In this document: piece by piece, positions 44,941-57,307 of the stretch
Numbering within the stretch: position 1 is the stretch's first letter
Layout of the letters: every line of letters begins with the position of its first letter
NCBI RefSeq assembly: GCF_000219625.1
Contig: NC_018200.1
Span: forward strand, 124,001 to 188,000
Reading direction: 5' to 3'
DNA from: Zymoseptoria tritici IPO323
Taxonomy: Eukaryota > Ascomycota > Dothideomycetes > Mycosphaerellales > Mycosphaerellaceae
DNA: 64,000 bases
Translations under genes and position numbers: made by a program
Notes under the pieces: generated by a model
Database searches by the model: none
The model's input: only the letters and a program-made list of their open reading frames with translations
What the model was told of the DNA's origin: nothing

Positions 44941-47800
44941 ACCATTTGGGGTGGTCCGTCAAGATGTCTGATGATGATATCGTTACCTACCATTCCTCTC
45001 AACCAGCCTCCTCCACCCCCTCATTCTCCTGGTCGGCTTCCGGCGCATGCGTCTCGTGCTACCGCCGCTGCTACTCCTCCTCCGCCAGCGCCCTCGCCAA
45101 CTCCCCATCCGCCCTCGCCCGTCCTCTTACCCGACTTCTGCCTCCCTCTTCGCTGCGTGGAGCCGAGAACAAAACGCATGGACAGAGAACATACGGCAGA
45201 TGGATACTTTGCAGGGTGCAGGATGGGTGGTCGGTCTGGCTTCGTCGAGGGTAGAGTCGGGGATGGATGTTTTTGGATGTCCTGGAGGCAGCGCAGTGCA
45301 GTGCGGTGCAGGGCAGTATAGTGTAGGGCAGTGGATGCGATGTCGTTGTCGTTGGTCATCGGACAGTGGAGATTCTCAAAGGACACAAAAAACCAACTAC
45401 GCCCGTCGCACTGGAAGGGAATCATGCCAGCATTGTTCTGCCACACGTTTTCGAACCCTCTCATCTGCTCCAAAGTGCTCGGATCGAACATGTCCCTGGA
45501 GTGGAGCATAACAAGATGTCTATTCTTGCATCGCGAGGAACTAACAACGTGTTCCAATATGCCTTTACATCTGCTCAGCAACGTCCACGTTCGATCGAAG
45601 CGTCAAGGTGGCCGCCCTTTCCAGCTTCATGCAAAGCTTCAAGCCGCTGGGCTCATACTCGGGTGCTGGAAGAAGAGCTTACTAACATCCAGCCGACATT
45701 GGCCTCCTGAGTGGAAAATCAGCATTCGCCATCCCTTCGACTTCCATATTTTGACCTTCCGATTGAACAGAAACACGCACCTCCGCAAGCATTGGTGGCA
45801 GCAATCGTCACCGGGCATCGATCGTGGCTGGACGTTGGCACATCGTCTGCGGGCGCTTGGCCGAGCGTAGCAGCGAGGCGGTGTGACTTCCCAGGCAGCA
45901 GTACAAAGCATGCGCACGATAGCGAAGCGAGCCGAGCGGATGCCGTACCGGTAGCCAGAGCCTTGAAGACACCGGAATCATGTTCTTGAAGACGCTGCAA
46001 ATCGCTACATACAGCGGATGAAGCCGTTGATAGAGCGGAAGCGATGAGTACTCGAGGGGCATGCTCAGGGAACGACTTGTCACCGTGAGCTGGCGGCTCA
46101 AGGGTCCTGGCATCGTCGTCTGTGAGCCGGCGTGTACATCTGCGGCGGGACATATGATCGCTCAGGCTTCGGACTCTCGAATCGTCTCATACATCGTGTT
46201 GCACTGCGGATGCCAATGGAGCGCTATGCGGAGTTCTTGCGCTGCACATCGCTCGTCATTGTAAGAGGTGATGCTTTGGCATTTCCTATGATGATCAGTT
46301 TGACTGTCGAACACGTCCTCTAAAGACGAGAACGGGACCTGGGCAGTACCGCATGCATGTCGTAGTTCGATGTGACCTCCTGCTGGAGAGGCTGGCTGCT
46401 CGCTTAGGCCGTTGAGTACCACTTTCTCGTTATGCTCCGTGGTGACTTTTTGCGCAGAGCGCACTTCCAAGAAGATACGAGGCATGTCTGGTTGTACAAT
46501 CCGTCACAAGCAAATGCGGTGGCATTATGCTTCGAGGTACATGATTTGAAGCAGAGGTCTTAGCTCGGAGGGATGCAGCTCCGATTGTCTTCACTTCCTC
46601 ACTGCTTCTCCTCAACATGAACTCGCAAACAACGACAACCTCATCCTCATCATCATCACCATCGACGAAGTCCACCATGGCAAGATACGACCTTCGTCCG
46701 AGGTACTCTCCCAGGCACGAAGCAGTGCAGGTCGACTACGCCCCGAATGCGCTCGCTGGCAACAGGCTCCACAGCCGCAGCTACGGAAACATGGCATGAA
46801 GTTTTTGAATGTAGCACGACAGGAGATAGCTGATGTATGCTGTGAAGTGCAAGGGCACGAGAACGTGAAAGGTTGTGAAGCTTTGAATGTGTTTGAGGCA
46901 AAGCACTGTCACGATGGGTATTCAGGGTTGCCTCTCGTTGAACAGGTGCCCAATGTCTTGAAACCAATCCCAAAGTTATTCACAAAAGCTCAAAGTCCCA
47001 GTCAAGATATCCCGCCTCCGCGTTATCACCAGGACACGGTCGGAAGCACTCCGTGACGGTGTACAGCGCTCTCTTGCCCCGAGAACGAGGGTGCGGCAGA
47101 TGCGGGATGAAATTTTTGTACTCGTCAACGAAGTGAACCGCCTTCATCTCCGTTGCGCTGGTTGTGAACAACTTGCAGCATTTCAAAAGAGCGCTGATCG
47201 AAGACCGAGGACGGTGGATTCGTGCCTTCGGGTCGTTCTTGATAGAACGAGCATGGAGAGAGCGTTCGACGTCCGGGCCGCATTATATAAGTGACGATGC
47301 GAGGATTGAATTGTGGGATGGCAGATGTTCTTGTTGAAACCCGTAGATTCGTCGTGTGCAGGCGCCAAGGTTGCGGAATCTCCGTTCGTTGTGTGAGGTC
47401 CTGGAGATTGCAGTGGACAGGCGTGGCCCGGATCGCTCGGGGGATGAAGCTCGCGGTATCAATGGTATGCGACGAGATGTCTCGAGTGAGCCAAGCCAGG
47501 CTCGTGATCGGCTGCATGCCAGTACTGTTCATGGACGGCTCCAATCCATGTGTCGCCTCCAAGTTTGCGGCATTCGTTCTCGATGCAGCTCGCTCGGAGT
47601 AAAGCTTGCTGATCTTCAGCTGAGCTGGTACTGTGAAAGATGAGAGCGCTCAAGTGAGCAAGTGGCCCAGAGGAATATCGCGGTATCCAACGAGATCTCT
47701 TGATTTGACTGGACCGTGCTTGTGGATGGGCTCATCTCGATGCCGTGGTTGAACAGCACCAAGCTCCGCTGTAACGCTCGTTCGTGGTTATCAGACGCGC
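44941..47800. other. Unresolved, several competing frames
   Basis: At 45021-45581 the minus strand reads GMIPFQCDGRSWFFVSFENL, while the plus strand at 45366-45710 reads ALEGNHASIVLPHVFEPSHL. Both look protein-like. A pentamer-rich GCAGT tract lies at 45290-45335. I cannot decide the strand and make no gene call. Confidence 0.25.
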
Positions 47801-47845
47801 GCACTGCAGGAAGGCTGCCTCGGGCCGGAATGCTGATTGAAGAAA

Positions 47846-48870
47846 CTACTGATCCCTTAACCCTTTCTTCTCTTGACTCCGATCAAGGCGCAGCGCTCGT
47901 CGAGCACTTGGAAACAGTAATGACCTTGGCGACCGCGCTGTCTGTCCGAACCGGACGAGACGGAGCAAGCTGGCGATGCCGAACGACCCTCGCAGTCGAG
48001 GAGTGAGTTCCGAGGTGGATGAGCCCGCGAGGGGAGTAACAACTGCGTAGCTTCGTCGCATAGCCTTTGATGGTACTGCAGTTGTTCTAATGTCATGGGG
48101 GGCGTAGCTGTGGCGTTGCGCCGCTTCGCGTATGATCTGTTGGCCCACAGGAGGTTGCCGGGCCCATGCAACAATTGAAGGAGTAAGCTGACCCAAGGCC
48201 TTGCATGTCCGTTTGCAAGCTGCGCCGTCCGGAAGAAGCTCGCAACTTTCCATCCCCGTAGTAGCACAACCTTGATGCACGCCTTGCTCACTCATTGGGC
48301 GCTTCGCTGCGTCTTCATCGCGGAATGCTCGCAAAAAGCCGGTAGTCGTGTGATGGATCCTTGACAGGGTTCCAATTTGAGAGGTTGGTTTCATGGAGTT
48401 TGATCTGTATCGAATCGCTCTGCGGCGTTCTCGTTTTCTGTTTTGCTCAGGTCCACATCTCTCCGGCTCTTCATGCAGCAGCTGACCGTTTCGCCCTGAC
48501 TCATCACGTGGAACATGGCCGTTTGGCAAGATGCCCTTTGTTCTCCGCACACCAATCTCTTTGTCAAATATCCAAGCATGTCATCGACGCTGCGGCCGTC
48601 TCCCTCCTCGTCGCCTGCTTCCTCCGCATTGTCCTCCTCCTCCAACTGCTTGTAACTTCAGCGCCTCTCGAGCGGATTGGCGAGACCCATTGGCTTCTTT
48701 TGCTTCTTGTCCACTTTCTCGTCGTCTGAGTCGAGTTCGGGCCTGGTCAATCTGACCTCAAAAACACCTTCGAGTAGGTTCTTTGATGTTCCCGATGCTC
48801 GTTGTTCGCGTGAACAGGATGCTCTTCCCGATGCTCGTCGTTGCTGTGTGGAATAGGTGGGCCACTGGTC
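47846..48870 (-). pseudogene. Frame-broken gene with acidic N-terminal part
   Basis: From about 48820 the minus strand reads NLLEGVFEVRLTRPELDSDD, a Lys-rich stretch and PMGLANPLERR. It crosses one TGA (48660-48658) and continues with an acidic helix and DMLGYLTKRLVCGEQRASCQ to a stop at 48391. Beyond that the best frames alternate (48550-47846: FLRAFRDEDAAKRPMSEQGV; 48291-47857: MTLEQLQYHQRLCDEATQLL). An element-family copy, P4, lies just upstream at 48935-48950. One nonsense and one or two frame changes are implied. No family recognised. Confidence 0.33.
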
Positions 48871-48934
48871 GACGTATTACGATTGATGAGATTTCGAGGA
48901 ATGGAGAGTGTGGTCTGTACCGTTTCAAGGTTTC

Positions 48935-48950
48935 GTTTCTGCCTCAGGCA
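48935..48950 (-). repeat. Palindromic element P4 (partial)
   Basis: GTTTCTGCCTCAGGCA, the reverse complement of TGCCTGAGGCAGAAAC found in P2. It is followed on the minus strand by GAAACC, as P2 is by AGAAAC. The GTCAA hairpin is not preserved. Confidence 0.75.
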
Positions 48951-48995
48951 TGAACATCTCGACGAGAGACGTCGTGACATCCAATGTCTCACCAC

Positions 48996-50322
48996 CCCTG
49001 AACAACGCTCAACATCACAACATCACAACATCACCAGGGCAATCAAGGTCCTGTGAAGCCCACGTGATCCAAGCTGTTCAATGCAATGCAAGATTATCAG
49101 CAAGCCAGCACGGCATCGGTACGGCCACCCAGCCAGGCATGGACAGACATGCATTCGCGCAACAAAACATCTAGGAACTCTCAGCAGCGAACTCACGCGG
49201 CATTCAATTGGCAACCTCACGATTTTACCCAACTGTAATGCTGGAACATGCGCAGTTGCAGCGACCCCACAGGCCCTCCATCGCGACTTTCAGATCATCC
49301 ATTCCGGCAAGAGATCCGTCCAGTCCAGCGTCTGGACTCCTTCTCCATCTTCAAGGCCAACACATAACGCCGCGAAGCCGGTGCTGTCAGCTCGAACCGG
49401 AGTCGATCTGCTATCGGTCTGGGTAAGTTTACTCCGGCTGCTTTCCGACAACATGCTTGTTGCACCTGAGTTGACGCTCTCATTGTGGCCGCAAGTAAAT
49501 ACGCGATCCGGACCGATGCAGTCGACCTTCGCTCCTATCAAGGAATGTAGGGGATGCGGACAACGTTCCCTGGACTCCATTCAACGCCATGGTTAATTCT
49601 ACAGCCGCAGCCAATCTGCTGATGCATAGCGTTGCGGCGATAGAGCTCAGGGCAACCTTGCGGCCATCAAAAAGCCTCTACAGTCTCTCAACCAGCAGGC
49701 GATGAGTATGTCGATCTCGCACGATTCAGTCGCCTGCGTAGGCGGCGAAACTTGTTGTCGACCGAGGACATAGCAAGAGACAAGAGCGCGAACGCCTGCA
49801 ACCGCAGTGCCGGTGTCACTTTGGCTCAGCACTGGCTGGCGGCGACGATTCGGCATTCCTGCAAGAGGACACCTACTCATTTCGTGTTGCGACCGGCACT
49901 TGCTCCGTTCGTTCACGTCCGGCGTCGTCGCTACAATGGCCACGAAAGAACTTCCTCGACACTTGTTTACGACACCCTCCGGATGTAGCGCAGTTACAAA
50001 TTGTCGACTGTTTACTTGGCTCGGCCTGCGATTCCCTCCCACCCTACGTTTGGATGTACAAATGGACTTACGGAATTCAGCGCTGAAAGGTGCCAGCTGC
50101 GAGGAGTCTTTCGCAGCCGGACCAGACGAAAGACATGTCTGAGTACCTTGCTCTCTGCGAGTGTGTCACTGCGAGTCAGAAGTTGAACTTCACAACAACT
50201 GCTTCTGGGTCACCTCTACCATGTCCCTGGCAGGACCCCAGCACACACGTTGATCAACGCAAGACAATCAACCTAACGATGATCGAGCTTCACCACACAC
50301 TCGTCGGTGGTCTCTCTACGTA
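48996..50322. other. No supported gene
   Basis: Open frames of 60-171 codons on the plus strand and up to 131 on the minus strand overlap without a clear winner. Confidence 0.3.
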
Positions 50323-51136
50323 ATGGCATCGCTATACGTTGTCTGCCCGCAGTGTCCTCTTGCTGGATTAAGTCGACTTCCGCCCGGCATTCGTCTGGAA
50401 TGCAGTTGTACTAGTACTCAGCATCAACGCCCGCCCTTCGGATCTGTGACGCATGCACGGACTCTTGCAACTTTTGCTGCGCATCGAGATCCGGCCACAC
50501 CCCCCGATCATGGTGAATTCGCACAGCCTACGCGCCCAGGACTCTGCCCCCTTTCGCCGAGCAGGCTCGAAATTGGCCCTGCACATATTCTCCGGCTGGC
50601 GCATGGCACTGCGAAGCTCTCGAGCAGTCAGAGGATAGAAGAGTGCCACGACTTGGCAGCAAGTTGTCTCGAGACACTTGCGTCCCACTTTACACCAACC
50701 ACGCGAATGCACCATAGTCCAGGATTATTCCGTCTTCCACAGAGTTCAACGCCCTTCGACCTCGAGAAACTCATGTCAAACCCCTGCAACACCGAGAAAC
50801 CTCCAACACCCTCCATTACCAAGACGATGCCCTGGAGAAGCCGTCGCACCAGGATCGCACAGCAAGATTTCAACCTCATTGGCAACACAACTTCTGGAAG
50901 TGGCTGCGGAAGCTTGTGGCCTGCTGCCTTGTCGCCTTCTTTATATGGTTGCTCTTCCCACCACGCCTGAGCACATCGACGATCTTGTCAAAGCCACCTA
51001 CTATATAGCCTCTGCCCTCGAAGAGCTGAAGAACAACGCCGCCTTGCGTGCACACACTCGAGCATCCGCCTGCAAGCTTATTGAAATCTCGGCAGAACGC
51101 TACCGCGGCCCGTGTTCCCACGCCGTTTTCCGTTAA
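50323..51136 (+). CDS. Candidate gene with possible membrane segment, unknown product
   Basis: Starts at the ATG 50323 and reads 215 codons containing MHHSPGLFRLPQSSTPFDLE and MPWRSRRTRIAQQDFNLIGN. Near 50890 a shifted frame gives NFWKWLRKLVACCLVAFFIW followed by LLFPP, a good single membrane helix preceded by basic residues. A third frame then gives PEHIDDLVKATYYIASALEE and ASACKLIEISAERYRG to a stop at 51136. A basic cytoplasmic head, one membrane anchor and a helical tail would make a type II membrane protein, if the frames are joined by introns or errors. Family not identified. Confidence 0.32.
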
Positions 51137-51393
51137 GCCTGGGCGCCGGCGCACGACAATTCATGATGGTGCTGTCCTCCGCCTCCCTGGGTAAAAGACC
51201 CATACAAATATCCCCGCTTCGACACGCCGGTAGACGAGGACCTGGGCAATCATGGCGTAGAATCCGCGGAGGAGATGTGGTATGTCCAGCCTCTCCTCCT
51301 CTTACTCGCATTGTCAAGAACTGACACTACCTTTCCCACGACAGGAACATTACCCTTATTATCCTCCAGTCCTCCTCCGCTTCCTGCGCCGCT

Positions 51394-52321
51394 ATGCAAA
51401 AAGCCGCCCACGGCGCTTCGCAGATCCAAAGCCTCGCCGTCCGCTCCATCGTCTGCCGCAATGCCCGCACGTATACTCTTCCCTGGCCTATGACGACCTC
51501 TAACCATCCTAGTCCGCTTATGCTCCTTAACTACCAACTCTCCCAGTTCAACTCCACCGTCGCCGCTCTCGCCACACTCCAATCCTCGCTCCTCCCCCAG
51601 CTAGCAGACAGCACAAACCTCTTTGGAGTCCGCTTTGCCAGCTTTACGTCCGCTTTGACAAAACACAAACTCAATCAGCAGCGCGGCCAGGATGTATATC
51701 GCTACTTCTAAGCGGGTTTCAAGGCGTGTTCCGACCCGAGGAAAGCGATCCCGGGCACCCCAACGAAAGGACCAGTGTGTGGCGAGAGGGAGAACACAAC
51801 GGGCCGACGAAGCTGAAAACGGCCTCTGACAATGCACTGTCCATTTTAAAGGACCCAACGTTGGCCAGCCAGACGGGTAGATGGCGGAGCCAAGTGGATT
51901 GATTATGCGCCTTCTTTCACCAGCTTCTCGGGCTGGGGATGGCTTTCCCGGTTTGGGAGGGGGACACGAGGAGGAAGGGAGGCGGCTCGAGGTTGGAGAC
52001 GCCGATGTTGGGTGCTGGAGCAGAGGTACGGCGACGACTGGGGGCACGATGAAGATGACGAGGTGCCACCGGGATTGGAGGTGGACGGATTGGAAGGAGA
52101 TCGGCCGCCGGAGACGCTACGGCAGGTTGTCCGCCGGATGGAGAGAGCGGCAGAGCAGGCGGGGTCGGTGTTGCTGGGGGCTCGATAATCTCTCAGATGG
52201 CTCGACGTCGACGTGGAAGATTCGTTGCAGAAGCGAGGAAAGGCTGCCAGAGTCTCGAGCACGATCTTCTTTTGGAAGAAGGGACGATGACAGGACATTA
52301 ATATTCAAGCGTCGGAGATGA
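51394..52321 (+). CDS. Candidate gene segments, unknown product
   Basis: 51394-51711 reads an amphipathic stretch (LMLLNYQLSQFNSTVAALAT, TNLFGVRFASFTSALTKHKL). Further on, a frame around 52020-52190 reads EQRYGDDWGHDEDDEVPPGL and LRQVVRRMERAAEQAGSVLL before a TAA. The pieces lie on the same strand as 50323-51136 and could be 3' exons of it. Exon boundaries were not resolved. Confidence 0.27.
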
Positions 52322-52503
52322 AAACTGTTCGTGCCATCCTAAGTATATGGGCATTTCAAAACGATTGTCGAAGATCTTTGTTTTTTCCATTCGCTGACTG
52401 ACGCTTTTCAAAACATCCGCGCAACCCATCCTGCCGTTCTCAAGCACTTCGTCAAACGAACATCATATACCTCTCTGCCACATCGGGCAGAACCGATCAC
52501 AAG

Positions 52504-52940
52504 GTGGGGGAGTCTTCTACTGAACGGCCCAAACATTTCCGCCGACCCTCCTTTTCGAGAATCATCACCGCCCGCGACGCTACGTCAGTACGGTCGGGCT
52601 ATGCATCGCAAAGTCCTTGGCTGTACCTCTACCCTCACTCTCACTCGCCACCACGAACCCGACACGAACCTCTTCACGGCCAGATCTGTCTACAACTCTC
52701 CACGGCCGGCCCCGGATCCGGACATCCTCTCCGGCTTGCAGGGCGTGCGGCGGTTCATCGGAATTTGGACTTGTCCATCCGCTTGACAGTCCAGCATCGT
52801 TGATCACGTCATCTTGTTGGTGCTTTAATCTCTCCTCTCCGCTTTCTGGTTGGGTTCCGCTTCTAGGATCGATCCTGCTTGAAGCCGCGGCTTTGGCACG
52901 AAGGGTGTTTCTGCGACGACGGTACGATAAATCTAAGATG
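52504..52940. other. Ambiguous stretch between candidate genes
   Basis: Both strands are open for about 75-120 codons (minus 52807-52580 begins MINDAGLSSGWTSPNSDEPP). No decision is possible by eye. Confidence 0.2.
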
Positions 52941-52945
52941 AGGAG

Positions 52946-53906
52946 TTGGGCTTTCTTAGTAGAGAAGTTTGGTTGGAATTAGTTAGATTGGGCGAGGAGG
53001 GGAAGTGTCCATGGCAGAGGACGAGGATGAAGCCATTCAAGGTAGCAGGTGAAACAGGTGAAGCCGATAAAGCACATGAGACTGGTGAAGTCCGACTGCT
53101 CCACATCGAACCGGATTCAAAACTGATACGCAGTATTTCGTGGGGGTTGGTGGCGGCGAAGATGGAGACGAACAACGACGATGATGATGCAGACGAGGAC
53201 TTTTTGCGTGGTGTCAAGGCTCCACAGTGTCAGCATGGTCGACTCCCGTTGGGATGTCTTCGTCGATCCCTCATCTTCGCGTCACGGCTATGGTGTTGGT
53301 GTTTGCACCCCGAGGTGTGAAAACGAGGGTGACGTGCGGGATGCGAAGGAAGACCTGCTGCTATTTGGTGACATGGGATGGGACGTTGGCCACTCTCCCC
53401 CGCCTCGTCCTTTTCCTTTCCTACCCGAGCGAACCTCAAGCACGACGGCAGTTGAGATAATCCGGCTTAACGGTGATGGTCCGTACGAGACAAAGGTGAG
53501 GCCTTTTGCGGAGTCGGCGTCAGGGTAAAGTCCGCGTCCAGAAGGTTGTTCTCGATCGAGCCTCGAAACTACCGCCGTAGATCCCAACCTGCCGCCCGGC
53601 GTCTCCGAGCTAACGAACATGTGAACTTCTAACATCGAGGACATGGATATCGGTGGCCTAGGCGTACGCAACGGCGCTCGCGGCGTAGATGCTCTACGTG
53701 GAACTACTACGGTCTCACCAGACTTCGACGATGGTGAGGCTGAGGACTTTGGCGAACACCGTGTAGCTGCTGCCCAGGGTGGCAACGAATCGTTCGTTGC
53801 GGCTGGTGGTAAGGACGAGGTTGAGGAGGAAGTCGGTAAGGATGGCTGGGAGGATATCGACGATGAGGCTGCAGCTGGAGCAGGTGGAATGAGCAGCCTC
53901 TTTTGA
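52946..53906 (+). pseudogene. Acidic-tailed protein gene, broken or spliced
   Basis: 52946-53230 reads LGEEGKCPWQRTRMKPFKVA and an Asp run (DDDDADEDFLRGVKAP). From about 53235 the frame starting at 53181 takes over (VDSRWDVFVDPSSSRHGYGV; AKEDLLLFGDMGWDVGHSPP) and runs to 53906 with only two stops, TAA 53526 and TGA 53623. It ends in an acidic tail (EVEEEVGKDGWEDIDDEAAA). The stops are flanked by GTAAAG at 53525 and CTAAC branch-like sites at about 53610 and 53630, so an intron is likely, though the obvious acceptor does not preserve frame. The overlapping 275-codon minus-strand frame is taken as its shadow. Confidence 0.35.
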
Positions 53907-53925
53907 ACGTAGGAGGAGAAGGCTG

Positions 53926-54225
53926 TTGTGGCGAAGACGGTGGTGCTGCATGTCTGCATGTAAACGCATGTCGCGCCAGAGCAATAAGTCTGTCGTGTCA
54001 GAACAACAACTCCTTTGTAAGCGTGCTGGCCGGAAGCGTGACAAGCAGCGAGCGCTGCAGAATCGAAATGCGATACCAGTCGGAACGGGGAGTTCATTGG
54101 GCTCGCGGATAGCACAGCTCTCGATGTTTGGCATTAGTAGAACTAATATGCCTCTCGATCATCCGTGCCCGAACTCCGCTGGTGCCAGACCAAAAACCTC
54201 GTGCCAGAACAAAAACCTTGGCTAA
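53926..54225 (+). CDS. Basic coding-like tail, unknown product
   Basis: 99 open codons with a strongly basic segment (KRAGRKRDKQRALQNRNAIP). It is reminiscent of the basic half of a DNA-binding region, but no leucine zipper follows. It lies 20 bases downstream of the acidic-tailed candidate and on the same strand, so it could be another exon. Confidence 0.22.
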   Translation: MWRRRWCCMSACKRMSRQSNKSVVSEQQLLCKRAGRKRDKQRALQNRNAIPVGTGSSLGSRIAQLSMFGISRTNMPLDHPCPNSAGARPKTSCQNKNLG

Positions 54226-55740
54226 AACGCTGAAACGACGTCGTGAAGTGAAGTCGGCTAGGGAGTAAAGTGTTGGCTATTGTGATAAGTTTCGACAATG
54301 GAAAGAAAACCGAGTCGTCGGGTGATGAACCTGCATCCGTTGTCCGGAGTGTCGTCTTCTCTGGAATGCCAAGATGATCCTTGTCTTTGAAGAAGTTCTC
54401 ACGCTCGGTGCTATTTCCGCCGCGCTGCTTGCACCAGCTCATCTCGGTGTTGAGACACCTTGACTAGCAGAGTTCCCGCCGCACCAGACACACTGGGCGT
54501 TAGTCTCGCCCTCATTCTCCTCGGATCTCGGAAAGCCGCAACCTACGAAATTAAACAACGAGGTACATTTTCAGGCGGGTTATGAGATGAATCGTCAGAC
54601 CGCTGCTGCTGCGACTGCTCACTACTAACCGATCTGTCGAGCTCTGATGCCTCAAACAGCCTGCAGGCGTAGCACACGTCGCGGCGGTCCATCTCCGCCT
54701 GCTCATGGATGTACGTGCTGCTAATCGCGGTTGTAGGGTAGGATTTTACGCAGAGGTAGTAGGAAGGGAGGGAGAGGGGAGAGAGAGGGAAGAGACAGGG
54801 GACGGAGAGAGGAGAGAGCGAGGCACGGAGATAGAAGGATAGAAACGGTATAAAGGGAAGTAGAGAGACGAGTTTGGCGGAATCTTTTGCTCCTCCTATA
54901 GATCGCCAAAGCACGCTTCGCAAGGTACAAAAGGACGTAGATTGGCATACTTGAGATTGGCAGCATCGTTCCCGGACTCCCTATACACTGCTCCCGCAAG
55001 CGCATGCGCCACGGAATTGGAGGACTCTGTGGGTTGGTGCGTGATTATAACGGTAGTTCGGTTGTCTGCTGTGGAGGTCGTGCCTTTCGCTTTAATGATC
55101 GGTAAAGGTCCCGCGGGTGTGGCCATTTGAGCTAGAAACGGAGACTGCGGCGGTCGCAGGGCGAGACTTCGACGACGAAAAGGTGCTGCGCAGGTGGTCG
55201 CTGCAGCCGCGAGACACAGCGCCTCGCCAATTTGACAGGAGCTGGGAGCTTAATCTCAGGGTGATGACGGTCGCGCGAAGGCCAAAGCAAAACACCGAGC
55301 TGCGTAGTGATGGCGAGAAAAGGCCATGGCGTCGAGAAAGCTGACGATAGACGCATGATCAATGCTGAGGTCAGCTATTAAAGCTTGGATAAGGTGGAGT
55401 TCGTGGGGTCTCCAGATCCGAGGTCTTTGAAATGCAGGACGCATACGAGGCGGTGCTTACTAGTGATGGTCCGTCTGCACACCATCCGTTGAGGGTGTTA
55501 CTGCAACCGAGCATGCTTGCGACTCCTTGCTCTCCTCGCTTCCCGTGGCAGTGGGCGTAAGGGGTTTTCGAGTCCGCACGGCGGCGTGGGTAGCCAGAGC
55601 GAGTTGTCGTAATGTCCGAGTCGACTGAAAAGTGAGGCGCGTTCTCGGCGGATGTCGTGTCTAGGAAGTGAGGCGCTGTATTAGTGTGTGTTGTGTCTTC
55701 GTCCTCATCTGTCAGCTAGGATAATAAGAGGAGCTTCTCG
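54226..55740. other. No supported gene; purine-rich tract
   Basis: 54755-54845 is a GA-rich, strand-asymmetric tract (GGGAGAGGGGAGAGAGAGGG...). Its antisense gives Leu/Ser/Pro-rich open frames that should not be taken as proteins. The rest shows only short frames. Confidence 0.35.
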
Positions 55741-55746
55741 ACACGA

Positions 55747-56866
55747 TCACGCTGGGTGGGACGGGAGGGAGGGTATTGCAATCTGGACCTCGATTGCAAG
55801 CGGATCATCCGCCCTCGCCCCATGTTCGCGATGATCGCCGCCGAGAGATAATACGCTCCATCTATATCTGAACCTCCACTCCTCTGCTTCACCGCCCATT
55901 CCACCTGATGCCACCTGCTTCGCCCACGCCTTTGTCCTCCTCCTACCTCTTCCGATCATCGTTGACTCCACCACTTTTGGTAGTTCTTCTCTCCAGCCGA
56001 TGGCTCGCCTCCTCACTTCCGTCCCGCTTCCGACCTTCCCTGTTCAGCGTCTCTTCCTCGCGGCCCTCCTTCGGACCGTCTTCCTTCCGCACATTCGCGC
56101 ATCCCCGACGATCAGCCCGCGTGTTCGGCCTGGGCGAGCAGAATCGATTGGGACAGTTGTGTATGGTGCAGAAGACCCTTGTCGCTGGCCGCTGGTCGTA
56201 CCGGGGTCCGTGATGGCTGAAAGAGAATTGCGATGCCTTGTGCGGGTGGGTGGAATGAAAGAAGCAGTGTACCCTCTTCAACTCGTGTCTTTTCGATGAG
56301 CTTGCGCGCGCAGCTGCTCGGCGCATGCGCTTGCCAGGGTGTGCAGCTCGACGGCGGATGACGCTCCAGATGAGTCGCCTAGGGAAGCGACGTTGGAAAT
56401 GCCGCCGGAGATGTGGACTGCATCTTCGAATTGGAGACTGAAGGTCCATGTGTGTATGTCCATGGCCGAGAATCGTAATCCAGCGCCCAAGGTAGGGTAG
56501 TACAGGTGTCCAAGCTCTTCACCCTGATCTGCTGGGCTTGAACTACATCAAGGACCCTTCTTGCTTCATTCCTCCGAGTCTCGCTTGCCATTGATTATGC
56601 CGCATTGCACCGGGACCGGGGTAGGAATCTTGACTTTCAAGCCTGAGCTTGCCGATGGCCCTGCCGAAAAGGTAGTCGCTGCCGAGCCGAGCGGTCGGGA
56701 ATCGGCGCGATCTTGATCCTAGGTGTCTGCATTGGCGGATCTTTCGGCGGAGGGTGGACTCGACAAATCTGCCCTGCGATTGGAGACAGTGCAGGGAAAA
56801 TGTTGCACGAGTAGGATCTGATGAGGTGTGGTGTTGGCAATGAGTGCTCGAGTATGAGAGAACCAA
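55747..56866 (-). pseudogene. Frame-broken candidate gene, unknown product
   Basis: Minus-strand pieces in order: about 56720-56543 (LGSDYLFGRAIGKLRLESQD), about 56530-56278 (GLRFSAMDIHTWTFSLQFED; SSAVELHTLASACAEQLRAQ), 56449-55943 in another frame (basic and Glu-rich tail, RKEDGPKEGREEETLNREGR) and 56016-55747 (TMIGRGRRRTKAWAKQVASG). The pieces overlap by design of the frames; true joins are unresolved. The plus strand gives only Ser/Pro/Leu-rich shadows here. Confidence 0.3.
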
Positions 56867-56928
56867 TGCTCGCGTGCCTTACGGGTAATGGAGGTCGTCA
56901 ACTCGTGGAGTTCCGGTCGTGACGGGGA

Positions 56929-57305
56929 AAGTTGACGCCGGCGAGGAAAGGTGACGCCGGCGAGGAAAGGTGACGCCGGCGAGGAAGGTTGACACCCGGC
57001 GAGGAAGGTTGACACCCGGCGAGGAAAAGGAAAGTTGACGACCGGCGAGGAAAGTTGACGACCGGCGAGGAAAGTTGACGACCGGCGAGGAAAGTTGACG
57101 ACCGGCGAGGAAAGTTGACGACCGGCGAGGAAAGTTGACGACCGGCGAGGAAAGTTGACGACCGGCGAGGAAAGTTGACGACCGGCCATGAAAGTTGATG
57201 ACCGGCGAGGAAAGTTGATGACCGGCCATGAAAGTTGACGACCGGCCATGAAAGCTGTCGACCGGCCGGAAAAGGTTAACGACCGGCCGGAAAAGGTTGA
57301 CGTCG
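56929..57305. repeat. 20-bp minisatellite, 19 units (AAAGTTGACGACCGGCGAGG)
   Basis: Nineteen contiguous units of 19-21 bases with no unique spacers. The central eight or so are identical. Left-hand units are GTGACGCCGG and GTTGACACCC variants; right-hand units carry CCGGCCATG and CCGGCCGG variants. The array ends GGTTGACGTCGACCTGCCTTAGGCAGAAAC, which contains the dispersed element motif. Antisense translation gives a 20-residue repeat (open frame 57249-56719), a by-product of the period. Confidence 0.97.
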
Positions 57306-57307
57306 AC

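Noticed and set aside
53288..54115. 275-codon minus-strand frame
   Set aside because: Ser/Pro/Thr-rich composition mirrors the acidic Gly/Glu/Asp-rich plus-strand frame that ends at 53906, so it is most likely its shadow.
54755..54845. Leu/Ser/Pro-rich minus-strand frame as a membrane protein
   Set aside because: It is the antisense of a polypurine tract; low complexity explains the open frame.
56719..57249. Minus-strand protein with 20-residue repeats
   Set aside because: The repeat peptide is an automatic result of a 20-bp period read in three frames. No flanking coding signal supports it.
56929..57305. CRISPR-like array of 20-bp repeats
   Set aside because: Units abut one another with no unique spacers, and the sequence is eukaryotic in character. 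It is a minisatellite.
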